From: Massilia soli
Lineage (GTDB): Bacteria > Pseudomonadota > Gammaproteobacteria > Burkholderiales > Burkholderiaceae_D
Direction: 5' to 3'
Length of the DNA: 64,000 nt
Assembly (NCBI RefSeq): GCF_016809835.1
Contig: NZ_JAFBIL020000007.1
Coordinates: 124,001-188,000, forward strand
Shown piece after piece: positions 52,394 to 64,000 of the stretch. Under the pieces are notes generated by a model. It did no database searches and was not told where the DNA came from. It was given only the letters and a program-made list of their open reading frames with translations. Numbering within the stretch: position 1 is the first letter of the stretch; every line of letters begins with the position of its first letter. Both the position numbers and the translations under genes were made by a program.

Positions 52394-52403
52394 GGGAAAA
52401 ATA

Positions 52404-53906
52404 ATGGAAGTCTTCAGCAACCTGGCGATCGGTTTCGACATCGCCTTCACGATCCACAACCTGCTGTATTGCCTGCTCGGCGTGTTCGTCGGCACCGCGG
52501 TCGGCGTGCTGCCGGGCCTCGGCCCCGCAGCCACCATCGCGATGCTGCTGCCGCTGACCTTCGGCCTGCCGCCCGAGTCCTCGCTCATCATGCTGGCCGG
52601 TATCTATTACGGCGCCCAGTACGGCGGGTCAACCACCGCCATCCTGATCAACCTGCCTGGCGAAGCGTCGTCGGTCGTGACGGCGATCGATGGCAACAAG
52701 ATGGCGCGCGCGGGCCATGCCGGCCGCGCGCTGGCGATCGCTGCCATCGCCTCGTTTTTTGCCGGCACCGTGTCTACCTTCCTGATCGCCTGGTTTGCGC
52801 CGCCGCTGGCCGAAGTCGCATTGGAGTTCGGTCCCGCGGAATACTTTTCGCTGATGACGCTTGGCCTGGTTGCCTCGGTGGTGCTGGCGCGCGGCTCGAT
52901 GCTCAAGGCGTTCGGCATGATGGTGACGGGGCTGATGCTGGGACTGGTCGGCACGGACATCAACTCGGGCGCCACCCGCTACACGTTTGAGATGCCGGAG
53001 CTGGCCGACGGCATCAATTTCGTGGTTGTCGCGATGGGCATGTTCGGCATTGGCGAGATCATCCGCAACCTCGAAAACGAGGCCACGCGCGACCTGACGA
53101 TCAAGAAGGTGACGGGATTGATGCCTACCCTCGACGACCTCAAACGCTCAATCGCGCCGACCTTGCGCGGCACGGCACTTGGTTCGGTGCTCGGCCTGCT
53201 GCCGGGCGGCGGCGCGCTGCTGGCCTCGTTCGCATCGTATGCCATCGAGAAGAAGGTGTCGAAGAACTCGGCCCAGTTCGGCCACGGGGCGATTGAAGGC
53301 GTGGCGGCTCCCGAAGCGGCAAACAATGCCGGCGCCCAGACCTCGTTCATCCCGATGCTGACGCTGGGCATTCCGTCCAACCCGGTCATGGCGCTGATGA
53401 TCGGCGCGATGATCATCCAGGGCATACAGCCCGGCCCGGCGGTGATGACCGAGCAGCCGGCGCTGTTCTGGGGCCTGATTGCGTCCATGTGGATCGGCAA
53501 TGCCTTCCTGGTGGTGCTGAACCTGCCGATGATCGGACTTTGGGTGCGCATGATCATGGTGCCGTACCGCATGCTGTACCCGGCCATCCTGCTGTTCTGT
53601 TCGATTGGCGTGCTGAGCCTGAACAACAACAACTTCGACGTCTACATGATGGCGCTGTTCGGCCTGTTCGGATATGTGTGTTCCAAGCTCGACTGCGAGC
53701 CTGCGCCGCTGCTGCTGGGTTTCATTATCGGACCGATGATGGAAGAGTACCTGCGCCGCGCGATGCTGCTGTCGCGGGCCGACCCAATGGTCTTCGTGGA
53801 GAGCCCGCTCAGCGCGACGATGCTGGCGCTGGCCGTGGTTGCGCTGGCGGCGGTGACCCTGCCGGCCCTGAGCCGCAAGCGCGAAGTGGCGTTCGCCGGC
53901 GACTGA
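52404..53906 (+). CDS. tctA: Tripartite tricarboxylate transporter TctA
   Basis: A 500-residue large membrane subunit with about eleven transmembrane helices. The family signature GTAVGVLPGLGPAATIAMLLPLTFGL (~31-56) and YYGAQYGGSTTAILINLPGEASSVVTAIDG (~72-101) are present; a second similar site reads GSVLGLLPGGGALLASFASYAIEKK. It is the channel of the Bug/TctC-TctB-TctA secondary transporter. A strong terminator at 53927 closes the operon. Confidence 0.95.
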   Translation: MEVFSNLAIGFDIAFTIHNLLYCLLGVFVGTAVGVLPGLGPAATIAMLLPLTFGLPPESSLIMLAGIYYGAQYGGSTTAILINLPGEASSVVTAIDGNKMARAGHAGRALAIAAIASFFAGTVSTFLIAWFAPPLAEVALEFGPAEYFSLMTLGLVASVVLARGSMLKAFGMMVTGLMLGLVGTDINSGATRYTFEMPELADGINFVVVAMGMFGIGEIIRNLENEATRDLTIKKVTGLMPTLDDLKRSIAPTLRGTALGSVLGLLPGGGALLASFASYAIEKKVSKNSAQFGHGAIEGVAAPEAANNAGAQTSFIPMLTLGIPSNPVMALMIGAMIIQGIQPGPAVMTEQPALFWGLIASMWIGNAFLVVLNLPMIGLWVRMIMVPYRMLYPAILLFCSIGVLSLNNNNFDVYMMALFGLFGYVCSKLDCEPAPLLLGFIIGPMMEEYLRRAMLLSRADPMVFVESPLSATMLALAVVALAAVTLPALSRKREVAFAGD

Positions 53907-53926
53907 GCGCCGCGCGCCTGGCTGTG

Positions 53927-53957
53927 GGGACGGGCCTTGGCCCGTCCCTTTTTTTTA
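53927..53957 (+). terminator. Terminator of the 12-gene operon
   Basis: GGGACGGG (53927-53934) pairs with CCCGTCCC (53941-53948), loop CCTTGG, followed by nine T. It lies 20 bases after the tctA stop, and the T tract touches the end of the convergent peptidase gene. Confidence 0.92.
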
Positions 53958-55661
53958 CTTGCCCGCGAGGGCCTGCGCCGTACTGAAGACAGGCCGGATG
54001 TCGTTCGGCACCTTCTTCATCTTGTTTAGCGCCTTGCGGACATCCGGGCGGATCACCACGTAGCGGGTCATCATCGCCTTCGCGCGCGCATAGTCGCCGG
54101 TCGCTTCGATCGTCAGGAACTCGCGATCGAGGTCGGTCACGGCCTGGCGGATCTTCTTGAAGTCGACCGAGAAGGTGCCGTCGCCATGCGAAATGAAGCC
54201 GCCCTTGTCGAGCAGGTAGTTCAGCTGGATCGCCATGCCGCGCGCGTGCGAATCGGTCAGGCCGAAGTGCAGCGTGCGGAACGCCGACGCAAGGAAGGTG
54301 TTGTGCAGCTTGCGCTCGGCCGCTTCGCCCTGCCCCAGGGTGTCCTTCAGCAGCCCCTTGTCCATCATGTACATCAGCGCCCACAGGCCGGTGACGTCGG
54401 CCTTGGCTTCCTCGATGGTCGAATAGGCCTCCTTCAGGTCCTGGCGCGGGGTCGAATCCTTGCCGTCGACTTTGGTCGCATGCGGGCCCAGGCCGTGCAT
54501 GATTTCATGCGCGAGGATGTGGGTGAAGAAGGAGTCGAAGTCGAGATCCTTCTGCGCTTCCGGGCGCAGCACCAATTTCGCAATCGGTGTCAGGGTCGAT
54601 TTGAATTTCGCTTCCTGCACGTTCTTCAGCATCACGCGCTTGGAGCCGCGCTTGCTGATGATGCGCTCGTCGTTCGGCAGGTTGTAGGCGGCGGTCTGCA
54701 CGCCCATGTTGCCGTCGCCCGCGCCGTACACCTGGTTCACCACCACCATCGGCGCCATCGCACCGACCTTCGGGTTGCGGTACTTCCGGTCGATCGGGAG
54801 GTTGTCTTCCAGCTCCTGCATGTACTTGCCGAAGAAGTCCAGCTTGCGCGTCTCCTTGTCGTCGCGGATGTTCACGTACGCTTCGAACGCCGCCTTGTAG
54901 CCGAACAGCTCGTCATTGTAGGTCTCGTAAGGGCCGATCGTGACGTCGACCGGCGAATCGAGGTCCATCCATGCGAAGTCGGACTCAAGGTAATCGTTGG
55001 ACAGGAAGGCGTCGGCGCGCAGCGTCAGGAATTTTTTGAGCGAGGCGTTATCCGTCGAGGCGGCCGCATCGCGCAGCAGGCTGGCGAGCTTCCCGAGCTC
55101 GGGGCGGTATTCGTCCGAATACTTCACCACCTTGAATTTGCCGTCAGGGCCGGTGCGGATGGTCGTGAAGAACCACTGCGCGTCCTGCTTGTCCTGCACC
55201 GGCAAGGCGTTCATCCAGGCCTCCAGCGCTTCCTTGGTCGCGCCTGCCGGGTAGAAGTTCGCGCCCGCAGGCTTGTGGGCCGGGATCGTGATGCCCTTGT
55301 ACTGCGGCGGCATGAAGGACTTGTTCTCGTCCAGGTGCGACCATGGGCCCTTGTTCAGCCAGAAGTAGTCGAGGCGCGCCTTGCCGAGCGGCGTAGTGTC
55401 CTTCTTCAGCGCTTCCCACAGCGCTTCGTTGTGAGCCCAGCGCTGGCGCAGCTGCAGCGTGTCGATGATCTTCGCCGCTTCGATCAGCTTGGCGATGGCG
55501 GCCTTGTCGCCGGCTGACAGGTGCGAAATATCGGCGCGCATGTCGACTTGTTCGAAGCGCTTGGCCATCGTGGCCAGCTCGGGTGCGGCCGGCGGCGCAG
55601 GCGCGGCTACGGCACTGGCGACTGCCGCGGCGAGGATCAGGGGAGCGAGAAACTGTTTCAT
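53955..55661 (-). CDS. M49-like (DPP III-type) zinc metallopeptidase
   Basis: A 568-residue exported zinc peptidase. A signal peptide (~1-19) precedes the mature protein. The zinc region is THILAHEIMHGLGPHATK (~349-366), and the third ligand lies in TIEEAKADVTGLWAL (~386-400), the EExxAD pattern of the dipeptidyl-peptidase III (M49) family. Canonical DPP III has HELLGH, with three residues between Glu and His; here the motif is HEIMH, one residue shorter. The ATG at 55661 starts the signal peptide. It converges on the island's terminator. Confidence 0.85.
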   Translation of the reverse strand: MKQFLAPLILAAAVASAVAAPAPPAAPELATMAKRFEQVDMRADISHLSAGDKAAIAKLIEAAKIIDTLQLRQRWAHNEALWEALKKDTTPLGKARLDYFWLNKGPWSHLDENKSFMPPQYKGITIPAHKPAGANFYPAGATKEALEAWMNALPVQDKQDAQWFFTTIRTGPDGKFKVVKYSDEYRPELGKLASLLRDAAASTDNASLKKFLTLRADAFLSNDYLESDFAWMDLDSPVDVTIGPYETYNDELFGYKAAFEAYVNIRDDKETRKLDFFGKYMQELEDNLPIDRKYRNPKVGAMAPMVVVNQVYGAGDGNMGVQTAAYNLPNDERIISKRGSKRVMLKNVQEAKFKSTLTPIAKLVLRPEAQKDLDFDSFFTHILAHEIMHGLGPHATKVDGKDSTPRQDLKEAYSTIEEAKADVTGLWALMYMMDKGLLKDTLGQGEAAERKLHNTFLASAFRTLHFGLTDSHARGMAIQLNYLLDKGGFISHGDGTFSVDFKKIRQAVTDLDREFLTIEATGDYARAKAMMTRYVVIRPDVRKALNKMKKVPNDIRPVFSTAQALAGK

Positions 55662-55818
55662 GGAGTCTTTCGGGAAAAGATCGCGAGACGCCAATTGTAA
55701 TCGTCAATGTGCGCTATCGCACGGATGAGTTATTGACGTTCTGGCATGCTTACGCCTCCAAGGGACGTTTTTTAAGAATGAATAATAGGCTCGGGTGACC
55801 GTGCCACAGGGAGGCAGT

Positions 55819-56004
55819 ATGAGCAAGTCAGCACGTTATGAATGGCGCGATCAGCAAGCATCGTTGACCGATCGCCTCAAGGGTTTCCTGCAAAATCCAG
55901 GGAGCGACCAGATGGAAGCGATGGTTCAGGAAATGCGCGCGTATGCAGACGCTGCGCGCTCGGGCAGTATCGATATCCCGACGCGTTCGACGATTTATAA
56001 CTAA
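55819..56004 (+). CDS. Small hypothetical protein
   Basis: A 61-residue, hydrophilic, helical protein beginning MSKSARYEWRDQQASLTDRL. It has no known motif. The ATG at 55819 follows GGGAGG at 55809-55814 and its terminator lies 55 bases downstream, so it is likely a real gene. An upstream GTG start is possible but removes the ribosome binding site. Confidence 0.6.
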   Translation: MSKSARYEWRDQQASLTDRLKGFLQNPGSDQMEAMVQEMRAYADAARSGSIDIPTRSTIYN

Positions 56005-56058
56005 GAACACATGACGGCAGCCTTGGGCTGATTGGCGTCCGGTAGGATGCAAGAATGA

Positions 56059-56093
56059 AAAAGGGGGCGGACAAATTGTCCGCCCCCTTTTTT
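56059..56093 (+). terminator. Terminator of the 61-residue gene
   Basis: AAGGGGGCGGACAA (56061-56074) and TTGTCCGCCCCCTT (56076-56089) form a strong stem with T-rich ends on both strands, so it may also serve the converging lpdA transcript. Confidence 0.9.
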
Positions 56094-56097
56094 GCAC

Positions 56098-56175
56098 GTC
56101 GTTCCCGTGAAAACGGGAACCCATGCTGAAGCGCTTCGCACGCTTGGTATGGGTCCCTGCGTTTGCGGGGACGAC
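56098..56175. repeat. Dispersed palindromic repeat R1
   Basis: Begins GTCGTTCCCGTGAAAACGGG and ends CTGCGTTTGCGGGGACGAC; GTCGTTCCC- and GGGGACGAC-type ends are inverted. Same family as the elements at 59382-59460 and 62331-62434. It lies 3 bases after the lpdA stop codon. Confidence 0.75.
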
Positions 56176-56178
56176 AGG

Positions 56179-57993
56179 TTAGCGCTTGCGCGGCGGCGGC
56201 AAATCGGTGCACACGCCTTTGTACACTTCCGCCGCCATGCCGATCGACTCACCCAAGGTCGGGTGCGGGTGGATCGTCTTGCCGATATCGACGCCGTCGG
56301 CGCCCATCTCGATGGCCAGCGCGATCTCGCCGATCATGTCGCCTGCATGCGTGCCGACGATGCCGCCGCCGACGATGCGATGGGTCTCGGCGTCGAACAG
56401 CAGCTTGGTGAAGCCCTCGTCACGGCCGTTCGCCACGGCGCGGCCGCTGGCGTTCCACGGGAAGTGGCCCTTCTCCAGCTTGATGCCCTTGACTTTCGCT
56501 TCGTCTTCGGTAATGCCGACCCATGCCACTTCCGGATCGGTGTACGCCACCGATGGAATGACCTTGGCATCGAAGAAGGCCTTCTCGCCATGCGCCGCTT
56601 CCGCGGCCACATGCGCTTCGTGCACCGCCTTGTGCGCCAGCATAGGCTGGCCCACCAGGTCGCCGATCGCGAAGATGTGCGGCACGTTGGTGCGCATCTG
56701 GCCGTCGACCGGAATGAAGCCGCGGTCGGTGACGGTCACGCCAGCCTTGTCGGCGCTGACCTTGCCGCCGTTCGGGCTGCGGCCAACGGCCACCAGCACC
56801 ATGTCGTAGATCTTCGGCTCAGGCGCGGTGGCGCCGGCTTCGGCCGCTTCGAACGTGACCTTGATGCCTTCCGGGAGCGCTTCCACGCCGACCGTCTTGG
56901 TCTTGGTCATGATGTTGTCGAAGCGCTTCTCGTTGAACTTCTGCCAGACCTTGACCATGTCGCGGTCCGCGCCCTGCATCAGGCCGTCCATCATTTCGAC
57001 GACGTCGATGCGTGCGCCAAGGGTCGAGTACACGGTCGCCATTTCGAGGCCGATGATGCCGCCGCCGATGACCAGCATGTTCTTCGGCACCTGGCGCAGT
57101 TCCAGCGCGCCGGTCGAGTCGACGATGCGCGGATCTTCCGGCACGAACGGCAGGTTCACCACGGCCGAACCGGCAGCGATGATCGCCTTCTGGAACGCGA
57201 TGACCTTCTTGCTGCCGTCCGACGCGGTGACCTCGATGTGGTTCGGGCTGACAAACTGGCCGACGCCATTCACCACATTAACCTTGCGCGACTTGGCCAT
57301 GAAGTTCAGGCCGCCGGTCATCTTGGAGACCACGCCGTCCTTGTAGGCGCGCAGTTCGTCGATGTTGATCTGAGGCGCAGCGAACGATACGCCGTGCTTG
57401 GCCATGCCCTTGGTCTCGTCGATGACGGCAGCAACGTGCAGCAGCGCCTTGGACGGGATACAGCCCACGTTCAGGCACACGCCGCCCAGGGTTGGGTAGC
57501 GCTCGATCAGGACCGTGTTCATGCCCAGGTCGGCCGCGCGGAATGCCGCCGAATAGCCGCCAGGGCCTGCGCCCAGCACCATCATTTCGCATTCGATGTC
57601 GACCTTGCCGGTGTAGCTGCCGGCCGGGATCGCGGCCGGTGCAGGTGCAGGCGCCGCTGCCGCAGGAGCAGGAGCAGCTTGCGCAGGCGCCGGAGCGGCA
57701 GCCGGTGCTGCGGCAGTCGGTGCTGCGGCGGGTGCCGCGGCAGCCGGCGCGCCGGCCGATTCCTCGAGCGTCAGCATCAGCGAACCTTCGCCGATCTTGT
57801 CGCCGACCTTGACCTTGACTTCCTTGATCACGCCAGCGTGGGTCGAAGGAATCTCCATGCTGGCCTTGTCCGATTCGACAGTGACCAGCGACTGGTCCAC
57901 CTTGATGGTGTCGCCGGCCTTGACCATGACTTCAATGACTTCAACTTCCTTGAAGTCGCCGATATTTGGAACTTTAACGTCGATAGTGCTCAT
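56179..57993 (-). CDS. lpdA: Dihydrolipoyl dehydrogenase (E3), lipoyl-fused
   Basis: E3 subunit of pyruvate dehydrogenase, 604 residues. An N-terminal lipoyl domain (~1-80) carries the lipoyl Lys in [11 protein letters not shown] (~43), then an Ala/Pro-rich linker (~85-120). The flavoprotein follows: FAD motif [13 protein letters not shown], redox-active [16 protein letters not shown] motif [14 protein letters not shown] and the C-terminal [15 protein letters not shown] with catalytic His-Glu. It oxidises dihydrolipoamide of E2. E3 with a fused lipoyl domain is a known burkholderial variant. It is the last gene of aceE-aceF-lpdA, 13 bases after aceF. Confidence 0.96.
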   Translation of the reverse strand: MSTIDVKVPNIGDFKEVEVIEVMVKAGDTIKVDQSLVTVESDKASMEIPSTHAGVIKEVKVKVGDKIGEGSLMLTLEESAGAPAAAAPAAAPTAAAPAAAPAPAQAAPAPAAAAPAPAPAAIPAGSYTGKVDIECEMMVLGAGPGGYSAAFRAADLGMNTVLIERYPTLGGVCLNVGCIPSKALLHVAAVIDETKGMAKHGVSFAAPQINIDELRAYKDGVVSKMTGGLNFMAKSRKVNVVNGVGQFVSPNHIEVTASDGSKKVIAFQKAIIAAGSAVVNLPFVPEDPRIVDSTGALELRQVPKNMLVIGGGIIGLEMATVYSTLGARIDVVEMMDGLMQGADRDMVKVWQKFNEKRFDNIMTKTKTVGVEALPEGIKVTFEAAEAGATAPEPKIYDMVLVAVGRSPNGGKVSADKAGVTVTDRGFIPVDGQMRTNVPHIFAIGDLVGQPMLAHKAVHEAHVAAEAAHGEKAFFDAKVIPSVAYTDPEVAWVGITEDEAKVKGIKLEKGHFPWNASGRAVANGRDEGFTKLLFDAETHRIVGGGIVGTHAGDMIGEIALAIEMGADGVDIGKTIHPHPTLGESIGMAAEVYKGVCTDLPPPRKR

Positions 57994-58006
57994 TCGCCCG
58001 ATCTCC

Positions 58007-59347
58007 TTAAAGCAGTGACTTGCGCAGGTCGGCCATGACTTCGGCCAGGTATGCGGTGAAGCGTGCGGCCATGGCGCCGTCGATCACGCGGTGGTCGTAC
58101 GACAGCGACAGCGGCAGCATCAGGCGCGGCTGGAATGCCGCACCGTCCCACACCGGCTTCATCGACGACTTGGACAGGCCAAGGATCGCCACTTCCGGTG
58201 CGTTGATGATCGGCGTGAACGCGGTGCCGCCGATACCGCCCAGCGACGAGATCGTGAAGGTCGCGCCCTGCATGTTGGCCGGGCTCAGTTTGCCGTCGCG
58301 CGCGGCGCCGGACAGCTCGGCCATTTCGGTGGCGATCTGCGAGATCGACTTCTTGTCGGCGTCCTTGACGACCGGGACCATCAAGCCGTTCGGCGTGTCG
58401 GCCGCGAAGCCGATGTTGTAGTACTGCTTGAGGATCAGGTTCGCGCCGGTGCCGTCGATCGACGCATTGAACGCCGGGTACTTCTTCAGCGCGGCGACGC
58501 TGGCCTTGATCACGAACGCCAGCATGGTCAGCTTGACGGTCGACTTGGCCTTCGCCAGTGCGGCGTTCGAATCGACGCGGAACTGTTCGAGGTCGGTGAC
58601 GTCGGATTCGTCGAACTGCGTCACGTGCGGGATCATCACCCAGTTGCGGTGCAGGTTCGGACCGCTGATTTTCTTGATGCGCGACAGCGGCAGCAGTTCG
58701 GTCGGACCGAACTTGGAGAAGTCGAGCGACGGCCACGGCAGCAGGTCGAGGCCGACGCCGGAACCGCCGCTGGCCGCCGCTGAGCCGTTACCCGGCGCGC
58801 CGCTGGACATGACGCCCTTGACGAAGCTTTGCACGTCCTGCTGGGTGATGCGGCCTTTAGGACCGCTGCCCGGCACGCGGGTCAGGTCGACGCCGAGTTC
58901 GCGCGCGAACTTGCGGATCGATGGGGATGCGTGTGCCTTGCCGTTCGAGACTGGCGCTTCAGCCGCGGGCGCTGGAGCCGGTGCTGACGCTGGTGCTGCG
59001 GCCGGTGCTGCGGCCGGAGCCGGGGCAGGTGCGGCCGCTGGTGCTGGCGCAGCTGGTGCCGCCGCAGGCGCTGGTGCCGCCGCAGGCGCTTCGGCCGCTG
59101 CGCCGCCTTCGGCAGCTTCCACCGTCAGCAGCAGCGAGCCTTCAGCGACCTTGTCGCCGACCTTGATCTTGATTTCCTTGACCACGCCAGCGTGGCTGGA
59201 CGGGATTTCCATGCTGGCCTTGTCGGATTCGACGGTGGCCAGCGACTGATCGACCTTGATGGTGTCGCCTACCTTGACCATCAACTCGATGACTTCGACT
59301 TCCTTGAAGTCGCCGATATCCGGGACTTTAACTTCCACTACGCTCAT
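58007..59347 (-). CDS. aceF: Dihydrolipoyllysine acetyltransferase (E2)
   Basis: E2 core of pyruvate dehydrogenase, 446 residues. One N-terminal lipoyl domain (~1-80; [11 protein letters not shown] around residue 43) is followed by an Ala/Pro linker (~85-130). The peripheral subunit-binding domain [16 protein letters not shown] (~140-175) and the catalytic acetyltransferase domain follow; the latter has catalytic His in SYDHRVIDG near residue 420. E. coli AceF has three lipoyl domains; here E2 has one and E3 has another. A dispersed repeat separates it from aceE. Confidence 0.96.
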   Translation of the reverse strand: MSVVEVKVPDIGDFKEVEVIELMVKVGDTIKVDQSLATVESDKASMEIPSSHAGVVKEIKIKVGDKVAEGSLLLTVEAAEGGAAAEAPAAAPAPAAAPAAPAPAAAPAPAPAAAPAAAPASAPAPAPAAEAPVSNGKAHASPSIRKFARELGVDLTRVPGSGPKGRITQQDVQSFVKGVMSSGAPGNGSAAASGGSGVGLDLLPWPSLDFSKFGPTELLPLSRIKKISGPNLHRNWVMIPHVTQFDESDVTDLEQFRVDSNAALAKAKSTVKLTMLAFVIKASVAALKKYPAFNASIDGTGANLILKQYYNIGFAADTPNGLMVPVVKDADKKSISQIATEMAELSGAARDGKLSPANMQGATFTISSLGGIGGTAFTPIINAPEVAILGLSKSSMKPVWDGAAFQPRLMLPLSLSYDHRVIDGAMAARFTAYLAEVMADLRKSLL

Positions 59348-59381
59348 ATCGTTGCTCCGTTCTTATTTGAGTTAACCGCGT

Positions 59382-59460
59382 GTCGTTCCCGCGGAAACGG
59401 GAACCTATGCTCACGCGGCTTGGCGCGCGGCGCATGGGTTCCCGCCTTCGCGGGAACGAC
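59382..59460. repeat. Dispersed palindromic repeat R2
   Basis: Starts GTCGTTCCCGCGGAAACGGG and ends GCCTTCGCGGGAACGAC; inverted ends pair over 9 bases. It lies between aceE and aceF, inside the PDH operon. Confidence 0.8.
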
Positions 59461-59469
59461 GTGGTGGCG

Positions 59470-62166
<2,697 letters not shown>

Positions 62167-62330
62167 TGGTGCGTCTCCTTTGTTAGTGCCCTACCCGATC
62201 CCGGGATCGCTGGCGGACGTTTTTGCTAAGTGTTTAAAAATACCATTAATTAGTGCAGGAATTCTAACAGCACTCTTGAAGATTTTCAAATTGCGGAAGA
62301 TCATTTCATATTGTGGAATATGCCTTCGCC

Positions 62331-62434
62331 GTCGTTCCCGCGAAAGCGGGAACCTATGCAAAATCGACTGGTTTGTGAACGACGCCCTATCGCGATGGCA
62401 TCTCAGCATGGATTCCCGCCTTCGCGGGAATGAC
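62331..62434. repeat. Dispersed palindromic repeat R3
   Basis: Starts GTCGTTCCCGCGAAAGCGGG and ends CTTCGCGGGAATGAC, with a longer variable centre than R1 and R2. It lies between aceE and the divergent folD. Confidence 0.78.
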
Positions 62435-62465
62435 GTCGATGGACGCCACCTTACGCCCCACGCCT

Positions 62466-62471
62466 TATAAT
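62466..62471 (+). promoter_or_regulatory. -10 element of folD
   Basis: TATAAT at 62466-62471, 28 bases before the folD ATG. The expected -35 region falls next to the end of repeat R3 and is weak. Confidence 0.55.
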
Positions 62472-62499
62472 CGCTATTTTCCCTGCCCCATTGCCAATC

Positions 62500-63345
62500 A
62501 TGCCTGCTCAACTGATCGACGGAATCGCCCTCTCCCAACAACTGCGCGCGGAAATCGCCCAGCGCGCCGCCGCGCTGACCGCCAAGGGCAAGCAACCCGG
62601 CCTCGCCGTGATCCTCGTCGGGGAAGACCCGGCCAGCCAGGTCTATGTGCGCAACAAGGTCAAGGCCTGCGGCGACGTCGGCTTCCACTCGGTGCTGGAG
62701 AAGTACGACGCCGACCTGAGCGAAGCCGCCCTGCTCGACCGCATCGCGTCGCTGAACGCCGATCCGTCGATTCACGGTATCCTTGTACAGATGCCGCTGC
62801 CGAAGCACATCAATCCGCACAAGGTCATTGAAGCGATTTCGACGACCAAGGACGTGGACGGCTACTCGGTGCTGTCGGCCGGAGAACTGTTGACCGGGCT
62901 GACCGGCTTCCGCCCGTGCACGCCGTACGGTTGCATGAAGCTGATCGAAAGCACCGGCGTCGACCTGCGCGGCAAGCACGCCGTGGTCATCGGCCGCAGC
63001 AACACGGTGGGCAAGCCAATGGGCCTGCTGCTCTTGCAAGCCAACGCCACCGTGACCATATGCCATAGCGCGACGCCGGACCTGGCGTACCACACCCGCC
63101 AGGCCGATGTGGTGGTCGCAGCGGTCGGGCGCCGCAACACGCTGACGGCCGACATGGTCAAGCCGGGCGCGATCGTGATCGACGTCGGCATGAACCGCGA
63201 CGACAACGGCAAGCTGTGCGGCGACGTCGACACCGCCGCGGTGCGCGACGTGGCGTCGTACATCACGCCAGTGCCGGGCGGTGTCGGCCCGATGACGATC
63301 ACGATGCTGCTGATGAATACGGTGGAAGCGGCTGAACGAATTTAA
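62500..63345 (+). CDS. folD: Bifunctional methylene-THF dehydrogenase/cyclohydrolase
   Basis: FolD of 281 residues interconverts 5,10-methylene-, methenyl- and 10-formyl-THF for purine and other one-carbon reactions. Visible motifs: [16 protein letters not shown] with catalytic Lys (~48-63), [13 protein letters not shown] (~92-104), [16 protein letters not shown] (NADP site, ~164-179) and [15 protein letters not shown] (~256-270). The ATG at 62500 is preferred over TTG at 62491 because it begins the conserved [12 protein letters not shown]. An M3-family peptidase gene follows after 40 bases. Confidence 0.97.
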   Translation: MPAQLIDGIALSQQLRAEIAQRAAALTAKGKQPGLAVILVGEDPASQVYVRNKVKACGDVGFHSVLEKYDADLSEAALLDRIASLNADPSIHGILVQMPLPKHINPHKVIEAISTTKDVDGYSVLSAGELLTGLTGFRPCTPYGCMKLIESTGVDLRGKHAVVIGRSNTVGKPMGLLLLQANATVTICHSATPDLAYHTRQADVVVAAVGRRNTLTADMVKPGAIVIDVGMNRDDNGKLCGDVDTAAVRDVASYITPVPGGVGPMTITMLLMNTVEAAERI

Positions 63346-63385
63346 TTTGCGCGGCAAGGCCGCGATCAACGAACTGGAAAATGAC

Positions 63386-64000
63386 ATGACGACTACGACT
63401 GCAAATCCCCTCCTCGACTTTTCCGGCCTGCCGCGCTTTGATCAGTTCAAGCCCGAACACGTAACCCCAGCGATCGACGAACTGATCGCCAAGGCCAGCG
63501 CCGTTGTCGCCAGCCTCGAAGCCCCGGGCGACAACGTCAGCTGGGATAATTTCGTGGTGCCGCTGGAAGAATCCACCGAGCGCCTGGGCCGCGCCTGGGG
63601 CATCGTCAACCACCTGAACAACGTGGCCGACACGCCCGAGCTGCGCGCCACCTACAACGACAACCTGCCGAAAGTGACCGAGTTCTGGACCGCGCTGGCC
63701 CAGAACGAAGCGCTGTTCGCCAAATACAAGGCGATCGCCGCCAGCCCGGACTTCGCATCGCTGTCGCCGGCGCGCCAGAAACTGGTCGGCAACGCGGTGC
63801 GCGACTTCCGCCTCGGCGGCGCCGAGCTGCCGGCCGAGCGCAAGGAGCGTTTCGCCGACATCCAGGAACAGCAGGCCGCGGTGTCGACCCGCTTCTCCGA
63901 GAACGTGCTCGACGCAACCAACGACTACAAGCTGCTGGTCGACAGTGAAGCCGACCTGGCCGGCGTGCCGGACGACGTCAAGCAGGCCGCGCGCGCCGCC
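63386..64000 (+). CDS. prlC: M3 oligopeptidase A (N-terminal part, truncated by window)
   Basis: First 205 residues of an M3-family zinc metallopeptidase of the oligopeptidase A (PrlC) type; the HEFGH zinc site lies beyond the window end. The visible part shows the typical NPLLDFSGLPRFDQFKPEHV start with AIDELIAKASAVVASLE, then WGIVNHLNNVADTPELR and RFSENVLDATNDY. Such enzymes degrade short peptides including signal peptides in the cytosol. It probably shares the folD transcript. Confidence 0.92.
   Translation, partial: MTTTTANPLLDFSGLPRFDQFKPEHVTPAIDELIAKASAVVASLEAPGDNVSWDNFVVPLEESTERLGRAWGIVNHLNNVADTPELRATYNDNLPKVTEFWTALAQNEALFAKYKAIAASPDFASLSPARQKLVGNAVRDFRLGGAELPAERKERFADIQEQQAAVSTRFSENVLDATNDYKLLVDSEADLAGVPDDVKQAARAA

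Overview
The window reads as chromosomal DNA of a high-GC betaproteobacterium of the order Burkholderiales, most likely Oxalobacteraceae (Massilia/Duganella/Janthinobacterium-like). This is inferred from the gene set: a ClpP-type NfeD with its slipin, expanded Bug-type (tripartite tricarboxylate) binding proteins, a PDH cluster with a lipoyl domain on E3, a GspE/PulE ATPase beside a spermidine-synthase-like gene, and C-x10-C and BON-domain envelope proteins. No rRNA, prophage, insertion sequence or CRISPR array is visible.

Layout. 0-2.2 kb: a LysR regulator and a small NTF2-like/SDR operon. 2.6-3.1 kb: rpmB-rpmG. 3.2-7.8 kb, minus strand: a long fatty-acid desaturase and a purN-rsmB-mscS operon. 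7.9-13.7 kb: an orphan barstar, a glycine-zipper envelope protein, a spermidine-synthase-like protein with a GspE/PulE ATPase, tRNA-Lys, and next to it a more AT-rich bicistron that looks like a glycine-zipper toxin with its immunity protein. 13.8-24.3 kb: AGCS symporter, DNA polymerase II, small conserved unknowns, cupin, two zinc-metalloprotease-like genes, a YdcF/ElyC-like protein and a beta-helix protein. 24.3-33.7 kb: a DUF4214-FKBP lipoprotein, slipin/NfeD, an HDOD protein, a repeat-rich BON protein, two tandem HExGH proteins and a chemoreceptor.

33.9-53.9 kb is the most interesting part: a dedicated catabolic island. It holds ubiX and ubiD, a Bug binding protein, a porin, a leuC/leuD pair, a LysR regulator, and a single 12-gene run. 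That run encodes a flavin monooxygenase, a VOC protein with an intact 2-His-1-Glu triad, fumarylacetoacetase, an alpha/beta hydrolase, a three-subunit form-II CoxLMS-type molybdenum hydroxylase with CoxG, an enoyl-CoA hydratase and a full TctCBA uptake system. Upstream of three of its units (ubiX/ubiD, porin, monooxygenase) I find the same 39-bp element in ungapped alignment, 90-140 bp before the start codons. It is probably the operator/promoter that ties the island into one regulon under the internal LysR protein. The substrate is not identifiable from sequence; an aromatic or heteroaromatic carboxylate is the best inference.

53.9-64 kb: an M49-like metallopeptidase with a shortened zinc motif, a 61-residue unknown, the pyruvate dehydrogenase cluster aceE-aceF-lpdA (minus strand) with copies of a dispersed palindromic repeat around and between its genes, then folD and the start of an M3 oligopeptidase cut by the window edge.
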